The notes beneath the pieces are model-generated. The model worked only from the letters and a program-made list of their open reading frames with translations. It did not search any database and was not told the DNA's origin. Shown one piece after another: positions 1 to 11,890 of a stretch of 64,000 bases of DNA. Made by a program: the position numbers and the translations under genes. Numbering within the stretch: position 1 is the first letter of the stretch; every line of letters begins with the position of its first letter. Source of the DNA: Isochrysis galbana (Eukaryota; Haptophyta; Isochrysidales; Isochrysidaceae); assembly GCA_018136815.1 (NCBI GenBank), contig CM030932.1, positions 1 to 64,000 of the forward strand, in the 5' to 3' direction.

Positions 1-135
1 CTCCTCGCCGCCGCTCGGCTGCTGCGGCTGCAACAGGCCGAGCACGCGGTCTGCGGCCCGCCTTGATGTCGCTCCGCACTTGCCGGCGGTATTCAACCTC
101 GGTGAGAAAGTCGGCCGCCGATGGACGGCACTGAA
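1..135 (-). other. possible coding exon at window edge (unidentified)
   Basis: On the minus strand an open frame runs from about 135 to the window edge without a stop and reads like ordinary protein (it includes [18 protein letters not shown]). The sequence just upstream on that strand ends in a TTCAG that could be a splice acceptor. I do not recognise a family and the stretch is too short to be sure. It may equally be part of a transposable element, like most of its surroundings. Confidence 0.15.
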
Positions 136-254
136 CAAGCACGGAGACCAGAGCGGTCGCACTCAAGGCCCAGAAGAGAGGCGTCGGGGGCATCGCACGA
201 TGGTGCGGGCTCGCCGTCGCCGCCGCCGCCGCAGGCTCCAAGTAAGCCAGTCTT

Positions 255-257
<3 letters not shown>

Positions 258-348
<91 letters not shown>
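258..348. repeat. (CT)n microsatellite
   Basis: About 45 uninterrupted CT units followed by AGGAGCC. Reading frames through it give only Ser-Leu or Arg-Glu repeats and are not genes. A CT tract ending in AG resembles an over-long polypyrimidine tract, but no exon can be recognised downstream. Confidence 0.97.
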
Positions 349-350
<2 letters not shown>

Positions 351-430
351 GAGCCAACGCCCCCCAGGAGCTACCGGGCTATCGGGGGCCCCCGAGAGCT
401 ATCGGGGGGAAATTTTCTCCCGATCGCCAA

Positions 431-560
431 CCTAGGCCCCAAGTAGTGCACGAGGGGAGTTGCCGCAAGGCGGGAAGCGAGGGAGAGGAAGGGAAGTGGG
501 CGTGGCTACAGTAATTAAACCCGTGGCGCGCGAGGCGAGAACATTAAAAGGTTTTTTTTT
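431..560 (+). mobile_element. LINE 3' tail fragment (headless copy)
   Basis: This stretch matches the 3' ends of the LINEs elsewhere in the window. It has a CCTAGG...GTGCACGAGGGGAG block, then TTGCCGCAAGGCGGGAAG, GGGCGTGGCTAC, GAGGCGAGAACATTAAAAGG and finally nine Ts. No LINE coding sequence precedes it, so it is a strongly 5'-truncated or non-autonomous copy in plus orientation. The 561-820 stretch after it holds pyrimidine-rich sequence with no gene that I can support. Confidence 0.7.
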
Positions 561-820
561 CCTCTTCCTTCCGCAGCCCCACCACCTTTGGCTCTCACCG
601 ACGCTTGCCGCTGCTCCAGCCGCCACGACCTGACCTGCAACCTGGCTGCTCAGCGCACCGCCCCTGTTCTCGCCATCTGAGCCGCCGCCGCCCACCACCT
701 ATCTCCGCCGCCCTCCCCTTCCTTCCCCCACCCACTCACTGAGGTTGCGGCTGAGACGAACGGCGCTGTCGCGCGCACCCTACTGCTGCCTGCGCTTTCG
801 CAGGAGAGCCTGGCTGCTGG

Positions 821-1506
821 GACATGCAGCTGTTGCTGCATGTCACCAGAAGAGGTTTGATGGTGGTCTGGCTGACCGGCCGGGTCTGCGCGCCTCGTGC
901 TTGCGCACGAGGTCAGTGCCATGGCTTTGTAGGGGCCCAGCCCGGAGGCTTTCCCTATGGGAGACTGCGCGTTGCGGCTCTGGATGTGCGTGGGCTCTGT
1001 TGTGTTGGCATTGTTGTGCTGGCATGTTGTGTGTTGCTGTGGTGTGTGCTGTCTGTGTGGCTCTGGGGCTTCGGCTCGGGTCGTGGCTCGCGTGTACCTG
1101 GGCTGGCATGGCCCTGGCTGGTGGGTGTTGCGGCTGCGTGGCGTCGGCCACCACTTGGTCGGCCGGCGCGGTGAGGTGGGCGGAGAGAGAGGAGGCTGGG
1201 ACATGTAGCTGTTGCTGCATGTCACCAGAAGAGGTTTGATGGTGGTCTGGCTGACCGGCCGGGTCTGCGCGCCTCGTGCTTGCGCACGAGGTCAGTGCCA
1301 TGGCTTTGTAGGGGCCCAGCCCGGAGGCTTTCCCTATGGGAGACTGCGCGTTGCGGCTCTGGATGTGCGTGGGCTCTGTTGTGTTGGCATTGTTGTGCTG
1401 GCATGTTGTGTGTTGCTGTGGTGTGTGCTGTCTGTGTGGCTCTGGGGCTTCGGCTCGGGTCGTGGCTCGCGTGTACCTGGGCTGGCATGGCCCTGGCTGG
1501 TGGGTG
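821..1506. repeat. 379-bp tandem repeat, two units (family R1)
   Basis: The block starting GCTGTTGCTGCATGTCACC at 829 starts again at 1208, so the period is 379 bp. The second unit is cut short at 1506 where an LTR element begins. The units look identical over the shared length, so the duplication is young. Parts of the unit (CTTTGTAGGGGCCCAGCC, GGCTTTCCCTATGGGA, TTGGTCGGCCGGCGCGG) reappear at 28450-28770, so it belongs to a dispersed family. Open frames in it are alternative readings of repeat DNA. Confidence 0.85.
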
Positions 1507-2817
1507 TGTCGAGTCGAGCGCTACCGGAGGGCTCTGAGCCACTCCGTCGCGAGCGGCACCGGCGGCTAGCGCGGCGCTTTGTCCCTCCTCCCCACCGGGA
1601 GTCGGGTGAATGAAATTCTGGACTGGGTCGGGCAACCCCATTCGGGTGTATGGACAGGGAACGAACGGCGAACGAAGGACTGTGGGGCGGCGAGGCGCTC
1701 CTAGCGGCCCTAGTGTGATGGGTTGTAAGAGATTGTTAGACCTACAAAGAACTCTTCCCTCAGGGAGGGAGCCTAGGGCTGCTTGAGTGCAGCGACGCAG
1801 CGAACAACGACGGACAACGGAGCTGAGAACAACAGGATACACCGACTCACGAACACACCGGAATCATTCAACCAAACAAAGCAAATTATCAAGCAACCGC
1901 GACCCCAAATCACCGATAACTCAAACACGTCGCGAGAGACGGAGAGAAGAGAGCGAGAGAGAGAGAGACTCCACAGCGACGGCCGGAGCGTGTCTCCGTT
2001 GTAACTTCCCACGTAGCGGAGAGTCCGAAGGGGAGCGTCCTGTCGCGCGACCACGGCGATCACTTTGGATACAGATCGCAACGAGATGTCTTCACGACCG
2101 AATAAATCTTGCCGTTGAGCGTGAACCTTCTAGACGCTTCTAACGAACAACCTGAGTGCAACCAAGGGGAAGAAACACCAAAGGGGCAAGGGCTTGCATG
2201 TAACTTGCATCAAGGGGAAAGATTCCTCACCTAGGAAGCGAACCTACACCGTCTCCAAGGGGAGATGGCAAATTAACCTCAAATCTCGAGCGGATAGAGC
2301 AACCGACTCGCTCGCCAAACACCTTGACCGAGAAGAAGAAGCAGGACCTACAAGCCAAGGGTAGCGGACCTAGGGAATGTGAGAGGAAATTTCCGAACGC
2401 CAACGCAAACGCGAACGCGGGGATTAACGAAACCCTAACCAGGCCAAGCAGAACTACGAAGAACAGGCCTGGACAACAACGAAAGTCAGCAGGTCCCAAG
2501 AAAGAACCGGAACCCAACAAGAACAACAAGCCTTGCAAGAAGCTAAACAAGCCTTCACAAGGTAACTCGAGAGCCTGAGACAAGCGCGCAGCGAGCAACA
2601 GGCGACCTGGCTCTTTTAGGTAAAGATTACCCGAAAGGAGGAAACCTGGAATCTAGACCTGACAAACAGGCTAGAAGGAACGAAACGAGAACTCGAATTC
2701 TAGATCGCTAGGGACGAACCCTACCACCTAGATGTACCTGAGCTTCACCGTGTGGCCGCACGGCGAAGGACTGGAAACAAGAGCCTGGAAATCGCATCAT
2801 CTAGGATGAATGCGACA
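1507..2817 (-). repeat. LTR of chromovirus copy 1 (3' LTR in element sense)
   Basis: The repeat begins TGTCGAGTCGAGCG and ends GAATGCGACA as read on the plus strand, so it is bounded by TG...CA. The same sequence recurs directly at 9622-10944 and inverted at 19759-21099. A run of Gs on the element strand next to its inner edge fits a polypurine tract. Confidence 0.92.
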
Positions 2818-5800
2818 CCCCCCGACTAAGATCGAGACGTCTCCCGATGTCGGCGGTGAACCTGGAAACAGAGACCTGGAACCTGGAACTTGGGCTGACC
2901 AGAGGTCAGAATCGGAACAAGAGCAACGGAACATAGCGAGCGAAACGTGGAGACAGAAACCCTTTGGATCCAAAGCGAGCACGAAATCGGCGGCTTAGCG
3001 CGGCGGCCTCTTTCGTACGCACTGCCCCACCCACTTTCTCCCTTTTACAGGAGCTTTGCTCGGGTGTTGCGCCGGGTGTAGAGCGCAGGCAGCACGCGTT
3101 CATCACCTCCATGATTCGCTCTTGAACTCGGAGCCCTAGCCGAGGCGTGGGCTAGCCTAGAGGGACGGTCCCTTACCCAAGACATGGGATCACGAGAATG
3201 GAGCCTGGATCGAGTGCGCGAAGACGGCGCATCGAGAACGAGAAGGAAGAGGAGTATCCCTGGCCGACGAAGAAGTTGCTTCCGGGGACTCAACATCTTC
3301 TGGAAAGTCTCTTCGACGGAGCGATCATAATCATCAAGCAAATCAGAACAACGACGGAGCAACTCGGAACGAGGCTCCCAGGTGGCTTCTCGAATAGAAT
3401 AGCCACGCCACTTACGAGGTACTCGATAGAATCGCCATGGCTACGACGATCGAGCAACTTTCAACGATGTACTCGTCGTCAGCCAGCGGCTCTTCATCAA
3501 CGAAAGTATGATACGGCCGGAGGTTCGAGATATGCACTCCTCCTTGACTAACCGGTTCTCCAAATCACGGAGTCGGTACCTAGTGTCGGACAGAGCCTCT
3601 ACGACGCGGTAGGGACCCGAGTAGATGAATTGCAACTTGTTGGCATGGCCTGGTAATCGCATGCAGACGCGATCCCCAGGTTCGAAACGAGCTGGTCTTT
3701 GAGACTTGATGGTAGCGTCACGGACTGACTCAGCCTGAGCGGCTAGGGTAGCCTCGAGAGCGCTGGACCAGAGAGGCGGAGGCTCGCATTGAGCCTGGAT
3801 GCGTACGAGCGAACGTCGGCGGACGCCGCCTCGAGAGCAGTTGGCGAAACGGTCTTCGGATCAGAGAGTTGAGCGGGGCAGACGCAGCTCACGCCAAAGA
3901 TCAAAGACGCTGGAGACCGGGAGGTAACACGACCGGAAGAAGCCTCAACGAGAGGAGTAGGAACGGCAAATGGTCGACCCAATGACGCCACCCTCGTTCG
4001 AGGCGCGCATCAAACGAATGAGCGTTTGCTGAGCGCGTTCGACGAAGCCTACACCTCATGTCGATACGGCTCTGTACTCGACAAATCAGTCCCGGTGAGC
4101 TCCAGAATACGCGAAACAAGAACCGAAAAGATTCGAACGCGGCGTCGGTCCGAAGCTGCCTAGGGACTCCATAACGCGTCACAATCAAGCGGATGAACAT
4201 GTCCAAGGCCATCTCCGACGAGGGATCCCCATTCGACGGCTCAGCCTCAATCCATCGAGTGAGCGAGTCGATGAAGACGACCAGCTTGTCGTAACCCGAG
4301 ACTCCAGGCACGAAGTTGTGAGTGGGAGCCAGTGAGAGCACGTCGCAGTAGACCACATCAAAGGGGTAGGTACCCACGGAGAGCCGGAGGGCGACGCTAG
4401 AGCCCTAGGTAGCGGCTTGGCGAGGGTGCACTCGTGGCATTCCCGGACGTAGGATGCAACGTCGGAAGACATGCCCGGCCAGTATACCCGAGTACGAAGA
4501 AGACCGGACATACGAGAAACTCCAAGGTGACCGGAGCGATCGTGGTAGGCAAAAAGGTAGCGAGACCGCAACGAGGGCGGAACATAGAGCACTAGCGAGT
4601 CCGGGTCGGTGGAGTCAGGAACGGTGCGATAGTAGACGAGCCCATCGTGAACGACGAAACGGCGAAACATCTTGGATTGGCTGAGCGGGAGCGGAGCGGG
4701 AGCGACAGGACTGGAACACGAATCATCTTCGACAATGGGGCCTGAGGCGGCGGCCTGGCGGAGGCGACCCTTGGCTGATGGCTCGTGGTTGGCCGTCTCT
4801 CCTGAGCCAGGAGTGGCTCTACGAACGGATCTTCCGCCAGGGCCGCTTCATCTCTTCGGAAGTCGGCGTACCGGGGCCAAATAACTGGACTGGATGGCGG
4901 GCCCGGAATCGGAGGCTCGACGACGAGATCGGTCCAAAGCTTGAAGCCCTCGCGCCGTAGCTACGGAGCGCGTGATGGCAGCCACCGGATGAGACCGTTC
5001 ATGCTCGGCTAGAGACTCTGAGCAGGCTCACGTACCGCTAGCGGCGCTGGGCCGGCGAGTGGTTCATCTTCGTGTTCCGGCTCCAGGGATGCTAGCCGGG
5101 ACAGCCCGTCAGCATCCTGATGAACAGCTCCTGGTTTATGTTCGACATCGAACCGGTACTCAGCCAACTTGAGAGCCACCGAGTCAGCCGAGAGGCTGGC
5201 CCACCGGCTACTTGATCCTTCATGGTATGCAGCCATCGCAGCGCGGAGTGGTCGACGACTAACTTGAACCGACGCCCCCAAAGGTAGGGTCGCCAATTTC
5301 GGATTGATTCCAGGGCAGCCAAGAGCTCAATCTCGGTCACCGTCCAATGGCGTTCGGCCGAGGTGAGACTGCGAGCGGTAATACCCAACGACTCGTTCAC
5401 GGTTATCGTCTCCTAGCTGCGAGAGGATGCCGGCGATACCCAACTTGCTAGCCCCATCGGTCTTGACGATGAAGGGCCGATCATCCTTGGGTGGAGTCAA
5501 GACGGGCTCCGAAGTGATCGCTGTCTTGAGCTCTTGGATAGCTCGGCGACACTCCTCGGACTGGGACTCCTTTGCCACGTCGCAGCCCTTCCGCGTGAGG
5601 GCAGTGAGAGGAGCAGCCTTAGCGGCGAATTGGCGAATGAATCGACGATAGTAGGAGCAAAGGCCGAGGAAAGATCGAACCGCTTCCAAGGAGTTGATGG
5701 ATGACGGGTCGATGTCGGCGACAGCTGCGACCTTTCTTCGGGTCCATCTTGAGACCTTCCCTCGAGACAACGTGACCGAGGTACTCTCGTAGAGGTGGCA

Positions 5801-8800
5801 AAGAAGACACACTTGGACATCTTGCAGGTCAGGCCGGCCCACTCTAGCCGCTCGAGAACTAGGTCTAGCCGGTGAAGCATTTGCTCGAACGAAGCCTGTG
5901 CCCTGGCCTCTTCGGAAGGACCCACGCCGCGTTGACCAGATGCCCACATCATCGAGGTAAGGCATGCAGATCTCCACGCTAGCGCACCGAGAACGATGTC
6001 CATCAAGCGGCACATGTAGGAGGGACTGATTGGATGCCGAACGGTAGAAAGTTGAACTCGTATTTGCCGCGGTGGGTAGTGAAAGCGGTGATATGTTTGT
6101 GCGATTCTTTGATCGGGATGCCCCAAAAACCAGAGGCTAAATCGAGAGTACATAAGAAGAGAGAACTGAGCGGCCCTTGGCGGACGCTAGCCTATCGATA
6201 GCCTCCACAATGAGGGGTAGAGGCTATCCTCGACGCGTAGCTTGGCGTTCGTGTCGCGGTAGTCCACGCAGAATCGAACGGAGCCATCTTTCTTGCTGAC
6301 CAGGACTACTCGGGAAGCCCAAGCCGAATTTGACTTGCGAATAATGCCGGCGGCTTCCATCTTGGCTACCTCCTCTTCTATGATGAGCTCGCCTGCGCGG
6401 CCCACTCTAGACGGAGCGTGCCGGTGAGGAACAGCGCCGGGGTTGAGTGGGCAACTCCACCTCGAGAACGTGCGTATGGTTTGGAGCCCCGGGGTGAACG
6501 CGAAGCTTTGATGCGCCGGGCCAAGAGTTGGCGTACTTCTTCTCGTTTGATCGTCGAAGAAGCCGGTCTGGATCGATGGTGGCTGAGTCGAGTAGAGATC
6601 GTTGGCTCTCGCTAGCCGCGGTGACAGGGGTCACCATCCCCCTCGCTTCCAGTCGGAGTCCAGCCCCGGTGCAACTTGAAACGCACCTGGAGCGAAGCTA
6701 TCGGATGCAGAGACGGCAGGGTCAGCGCATTGACCCCGGTGGTGGACGATCGTCACCGCGATGCGATGATCGTTCCGTGGGCGTGACCACCGTGGGCATT
6801 ACGAGAGGAGACGAATCGAGAGCCTCGCGATTTGGTAGGCGGTCGACTAGCATCGCGCAGTCCGAATGATCTCGGAGAGCTAGCGGAACCCTGACCCAGA
6901 TGGTTGCGCGGTGGAAGGCAGGAATCGTCACCGCTTGCTCCGTGTAGAGAAGATATTCGGACGAGGTAGACGCCGGAGCTTTGGCCGCAAACTCGTCGGC
7001 AGACTCAAAGAGAGGTGTATAGAGTGGCTGTCTAGCATCAGCAGCAGCCTCACCTCCGATCCGGCCGGGATCTCTCGTGTTGCCGTCGACCTCTCCAGAA
7101 AGTCGACAGTCAGCGGCTGACCGGGTGACATCGAGATAGCTCCGACGAAGCCGGGTCCGCGACTGGGGGCGGCGCCGTGGAAACTCTGACTACACATTCG
7201 GAAAGGACTCTTGAAGAGTCTTCTGAATCGCCAGAGGCCGGACGGAGGCGGGCTTCCTTCCGAGCTCGCGGCGGTCGAGAGAAATGGTAGCGGAGTGGGC
7301 GGCCAAAAATCGTTCCCGAGCAGAAGCATCGCGTTTCCTTCGATGACCGCGAACGAATGACGGAAGAGGCGACCGGACAAGGAGAAGACGAGGCTAGCCG
7401 GCCCCTAGTGATGAGAGGAAGGCCGTCGGCCCATGTAGGTTGGGGACGGTAGCGTCCGATACGCGTTCGACGCAAGCGTCTTCAGGTAGTCGATCGAGAA
7501 GAGCAGTGGTGATTACTGACGGGCCCGCTCCAGTGTCAGCCAGGGTGCTGTTCACCGTGAGGGCAACGTCCGGGAGAACGAACCCTTGAGCTGCGCGGTC
7601 GCCATCGGCACGGCAGACCACGAGATCGCGGACATAGAGGCAGTGACGAGGGTAGAGCGGCGGCGGAGTGTCCGGATAGATTCCACCGGAAGTGAGGTTC
7701 CGGGTCCGGGTGACAGGGTGGTTGGATTGGAGGCTAGCCTGGACGGAGAAGATTCATCGACGTGGGGCACTCGCTCGATAGCGGCGGCTACCGTCTGCGG
7801 CACGAATGGTATTGAGAGCTGTGGGATGCCTTTGCTGAACTAGAGGGGTTAGGCACGCCCATAGCCTAGCCCTCGACGGTCCGTCGGATGCCGAGGTTGA
7901 TCCATTTGGCGTGACCATTCCTTCTCCAGGGACTTCTGCAAGTCTGTCTTCGGAAGCTTCGACAACTCGGAAAATCCGGCCGCACTGAGGCCCCTAGCGG
8001 AGCCCCATCGCAACAATGCCTGTGGAGTACTTCTCCGTCGGCGGCGTCGGAGGGCTTGGTCTCGAGGGCCTGCATGCCCGGTGTTCTGGATCTCGGGCGT
8101 ATCATCTTCTCCCGAGTCGGCCCAACATCCCGGTTTCGAGTGGCCTTTCGGCTACGACGAATTCGTCGGTTCGGCCACTCCTTCGTCGCCAGCCGTGAAG
8201 GAGGCGCTCGGAGATAGTGCATTGATGCCTTGAGAGCCCAGTCGAGACAAGATGGGAGGTTCCGACGGCTCCGCAGCTGCCGCTTGCTCAGCGATTTCTT
8301 GGGCGATGGAAGGCGTGACATCCTGCCACCGATGGACCCCCGAAATTACATCACGATCGAAGACCTGCCACTTGCTGCGGCGCTTCTTCACCGTGTTTGG
8401 AGGGCCTGGCGTTGTAGAGCGGTCCCTTATGGGCCACTCCCACGGCGTGAAGCGGTCTCCTTTCGCTCGGTCCGGTCTTGCGATACGTTAGTTTCCGATC
8501 TCCTGATGAGCAGGCGAGACGCATTCGGCAACGGGCCTACGTCCGGGATCAGAACCGAATCAGACACTAGCGAACCGCTGGAGGCGTGAGGTGAGAGCTA
8601 GAAGCTGCTTCGCCTCTCCCCTCCATGAAGCGAGCCAGAGCCGTCCTCGGCTCAGCCAGTTCGAAGCCGGTCGAGCAGATCAGGAGCAGGCGAGACGCAT
8701 CGGCAACGGGGCCTACGTCCGGGATCACGACAACCGAATCAGACACTAGCGAACCGCTGGGAGGCGTGAGGTGAGAGCTAGAAGCTGCTTCGCCTCTCCC

Positions 8801-9621
8801 CTCCATGAAGCGAGCCAGAGCCGTCCTCGGCTCAGCCAGTTCGAAGCCGGTCGAGCAGAGCGAAGGGCGTTCTCTCAAGCTGGCAGCAGCTTGGGAAATT
8901 GCCCAGTCCACCGTGAAGTCGAGCGAACGCGACGCCTTGGCTTTGCGCGCATAACGGCGCAGGACCGGCATCCACTGGGCCGCCATTGCACCGGCAATGC
9001 CTACATAGGTGCGGCTGCGAAGGGCGCCACGGTGGGGCGACGGCGATAGATCCGCCATCGCGGATAGACGTCCCTCGACAATCTTCGAAGGCTGCAGGGG
9101 CGGGAGTGAAGCCGTCAGGTACAGGCCAGTTGCTTTTTGATGGCCCGTGCCGTGCTGCCACGGCTGCACAAACTGCCGCGGTCGCAACCCCCCGACTAAG
9201 GCGGAGGCTTCCGCGTGCATTCGAGGATTTTCGACGGCAACGAAAGGCGCGTCGGCGCTCGCCATGGCGAGGAAGACTCTAGCGGCGGATTCGAGAGCCT
9301 GGCGTCGTCCCGGCTCCCGATCGAGCCACTGGCAACTCACCGCCGACAAATACGTGCACGGCGGATGCGCGACCACGAGGTCCCAACCGAGGTTTTGAAT
9401 GTGAAGAGCATCTCCGCAGAAGTGGGAATGTAGTCGATCTCCGACGGTCGTAGATCGCACGTCGCGACGTGCGCTCCGGCGAGTAGGAACATCGAAGACG
9501 TAGCCTCAGAAGCCGTGGGATCACTCGGACATCCCACGGGAGCAAAAGCTGCAGCGGGCAGAGAAGGTTCCCTGAGGGGTTCCTCCTCTGCGGCCGAGGA
9601 CGCAAGCTTCGATTTCGTGCT
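2818..9621 (-). pseudogene. decayed gag-pol interior of chromovirus copy 1
   Basis: Fragments of one polyprotein lie in shifting minus-strand frames. From right to left they are a DNA methyltransferase-like domain near 8850-9490, an aspartic protease with a DTGAG motif near 7520, RT near 5500-6400 with a YLDD motif near 5960, RNase H near 5100-5500, an integrase with zinc-binding and catalytic parts near 4000-4700, and a chromodomain near 3350-3500. It is the same family as the long frame at 11891-19381. It is clearly broken, with well over five breaks. Confidence 0.88.
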
Positions 9622-10944
9622 TGTCGAGTCGAGCGCTACCGGAGGGCTCTGAGCCACTCCGTCGCGAGCGGCACCGGCGGCTAGCGCGGCGCTTTGTCCC
9701 TCCTCCCCACCGGGAGTCGGGTGAATGAAATTCTGGACTGGGTCGGGCAACCCCATTTGGGTGTCTGGACGGGGAACGAACGGCGAACGAAGGGCTGTGG
9801 GGCGGCGAGGCGCTCCTAGCGGCCCTAGTGTGTTGGGTTTTGAGAGATTGTTAGACCTACAAAGAACTCTTCCCTCAGGGAGGGAGCCTAGGCTGCTAGA
9901 GTGCAGCGACGCAGCGAACAACGACGGACAAAGAGCCTGAGAACAACAGGTTACACCGACCCACGAACACACCGGAATCATTCACCCAAACCAAGCAAAT
10001 TATCAAGCAACCGCGACCCCAAATCACCGATAACTCAAACACGTCGCGAGAGACGGAGAGAGAGAGCGAGAGAGAGAGAGACTCCGCAGCGACGGCCGGA
10101 GCGTGTCTCCGTTGTAACTTCCCACGTAGCGGAGAGTCCGAAGGGGAGCGTCCTGTCGCGCGACCACGGCGATCACTTTGGATACAGATCGCGACGAGAT
10201 ATCTTCACGACCGAATAAATCTTGCCGTTGAGCATGAACCTTCTAGACGCTTCTAACGAACAACCCTGAGTAGCAACCAAGGGGAAGAAACACCAAAGGG
10301 GCCAAGGGCTTGCATGTAACTTGCATCAAGGGGAAAGATTCCCTCACCTAGGAAGCGAACCTACACCGATCTCCAAGGGGAGATGGCAAATTAAACCTCA
10401 AATCTCGAGCGGATAGAGCAACCGACTTGCTCGCCAAAACCTTGACCGAGAAGAAAGAAGCAAGGACCTACAAGCCAAGGGTAGCGGACCTAGGGAATGT
10501 GAGAGGAAATTTCCGAACGCCAACGCCAAACGCCGAACGCGGGGATTCAACGAAACCCTAACCAGGCCAAGCAGAACCTACGAAGAACAGGCCTGGACAA
10601 CAACGAAAGTCAGCAGGTCCCAAGAAAGAACCGGAACCCAACAAGAAACGACAAGCCTTGCAAGAAGCTAAACAAGCCTTCACAAGGTAACCTGAGAGCC
10701 TGAGACAAGCGCGCAGCGAGTGACAGGCGACCTGGCTCCTTTGGGTCAAGATTACCCGAAAGGAGGAAACCCGGAATCTAGACCTGACAGACAGGCTAGA
10801 AGGAACGAAACGAGAACTCGAATTCTAGATCGCTAGGGACGAACCCTACCAACCTAGATGTACCTGAGCTTCACCGTGTGGCCGCACGGCGAAGGACCTG
10901 GAAACAAGAGCCTGGAAATCGCATCATCTAGGATGAATGCGACA
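9622..10944 (-). repeat. LTR of chromovirus copy 1 (5' LTR in element sense)
   Basis: Direct repeat of 1507-2817 with the same TGTCGAGTCG and AATGCGACA ends. In element orientation this is the promoter-bearing upstream LTR. Confidence 0.92.
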
Positions 10945-11400
10945 ATCTGGCACTGTCAGAGAGAGGATGGCCGCGTAGGCAGCCTCGACGCGGAGGCTCG
11001 TCAGCCACGCGTGGACGGCCGCGCCGGTGAGCTGAGCCTAGTTCTCGATGCCGAGTTCGAGAGAGGGTGAATCCTGCGAGGGACGGGTCGGGATGGTCGG
11101 GGTGGGGCCTCTGGTAGCCAGGGTAGCCGCGTGCGCGCGCTGTGATGTGCTGGGTGGGCTGCGCGGGCAATGATGCCAGAGGGTCAGGGGGTGGTCGGAC
11201 TGTCGGCAGCCCGACACGACGCTGCATCGGGCGGGAATCAAATGCCGAATGTAGCTTAGATATCAAGGAACCGATCCCCCCGCGGGCGCGACGGCCCATA
11301 CTTTACGGGTAGAGCGTGAGCGCGCGTGACGGAGGGGCGAGAGGGGGGGCGGATCGCACCATTTCTTGGCGAAGATTTTCGTAGCGTCAGGTAGCCCCCC
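10945..11400. other. unassigned stretch before assembly gap
   Basis: About 450 bp between the copy 1 LTR and an N run, with no convincing gene. A minus-strand frame next to the LTR reads protein-like (GAAVHAWLTSLRVEAAYAA) and could be a broken exon, but I cannot name it. The expected upstream LTR of chromovirus copy 2 is not visible here. Confidence 0.5.
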
Positions 11401-11500
11401 NNNNNNNNNNNNNNNNNNNNNNNNNNNNNNNNNNNNNNNNNNNNNNNNNNNNNNNNNNNNNNNNNNNNNNNNNNNNNNNNNNNNNNNNNNNNNNNNNNNN
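11401..11500. other. assembly gap (100 N)
   Basis: One hundred Ns, the conventional placeholder for a gap of unknown size. The start of chromovirus copy 2 may lie in it. Confidence 0.99.
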
Positions 11501-11724
11501 TGGACGAACGAAAACGGCTGTGCCTTCTGCGCTTTCCGACCTCAAGCTCCTCCTGGCACTCCATCCAGCGAAGCCTGGAAATATGGCACGGGAGACGGTG
11601 CTCACAACCCCGTCATCTGTCAGCCATATATCCGCTTTCTGTGTGAGGCTGGCTGCGGAGAGTGCGGATCGGACGAGCACATTCATAAGCTTCTTCGCTC
11701 GATGGTCCGGGTTAAGCCTCAGTA
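11501..11724 (+). CDS. gag-like cysteine-rich module, partial
   Basis: An open frame leaving the assembly gap encodes CAFCAFRP, then WKYGTGDGAHNP, CQPYIRFLCEA and CGECG, then stops. The spaced C-x2-C pairs plus His and Cys suggest a zinc-binding fold. A very similar module (CAYCAFRP, WRYGTGDGAHSP, CQPFIRFLCEA) occurs on the minus strand near 60700-60850, after a Ser/Pro-rich N-terminus. I infer that this is the N-terminal structural part of this element family. It is not a classical CCHC knuckle and I cannot name a domain family for it. Confidence 0.55.
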
Positions 11725-11890
11725 GGGGTCCGGCGGGGTCCCCGTCCTTCAAACCCTGGCGGAGAACATCGCGGGCGGTGGGCCTGAACGCCACCACCAC
11801 CATCCCGATCCGATCCCTACGCCGCTTGGGGAGAAGAGCTGTCGACGCGGCGATTCTCCCCCTGTCTCTAGCTCTATTCAGTCCTCGACG

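Larger units (their letters stand above)
1507..10944 (-). mobile_element. Ty3/Gypsy chromovirus fossil, copy 1 (decayed)
   Basis: A minus-oriented LTR retrotransposon. Two direct repeats of about 1.3 kb bound a 6.8-kb interior. The interior keeps recognisable remnants, from 9500 down to 3100, of a methyltransferase-like domain, aspartic protease, reverse transcriptase, RNase H, integrase and chromodomain, in the same order as in copy 2 at 11501-21099. The frame is broken many times, so this is a fossil. The two LTRs differ by only a few percent by eye, suggesting a fairly recent insertion followed by fast decay. No matching short target duplication is evident outside the two LTRs (GGGTG on the left, ATCTG on the right), so the ends may have been rearranged. 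Confidence 0.9.

Noticed and set aside
80-514. Frames of Ser-Leu or Arg-Glu repeats over the CT microsatellite
   Set aside because: They are translation of a dinucleotide repeat with no flanking domain.
10945-11400. 5' LTR of chromovirus copy 2
   Set aside because: No TGTCGCATTC start or GACTCGACA end in the required orientation was found left of the gap.
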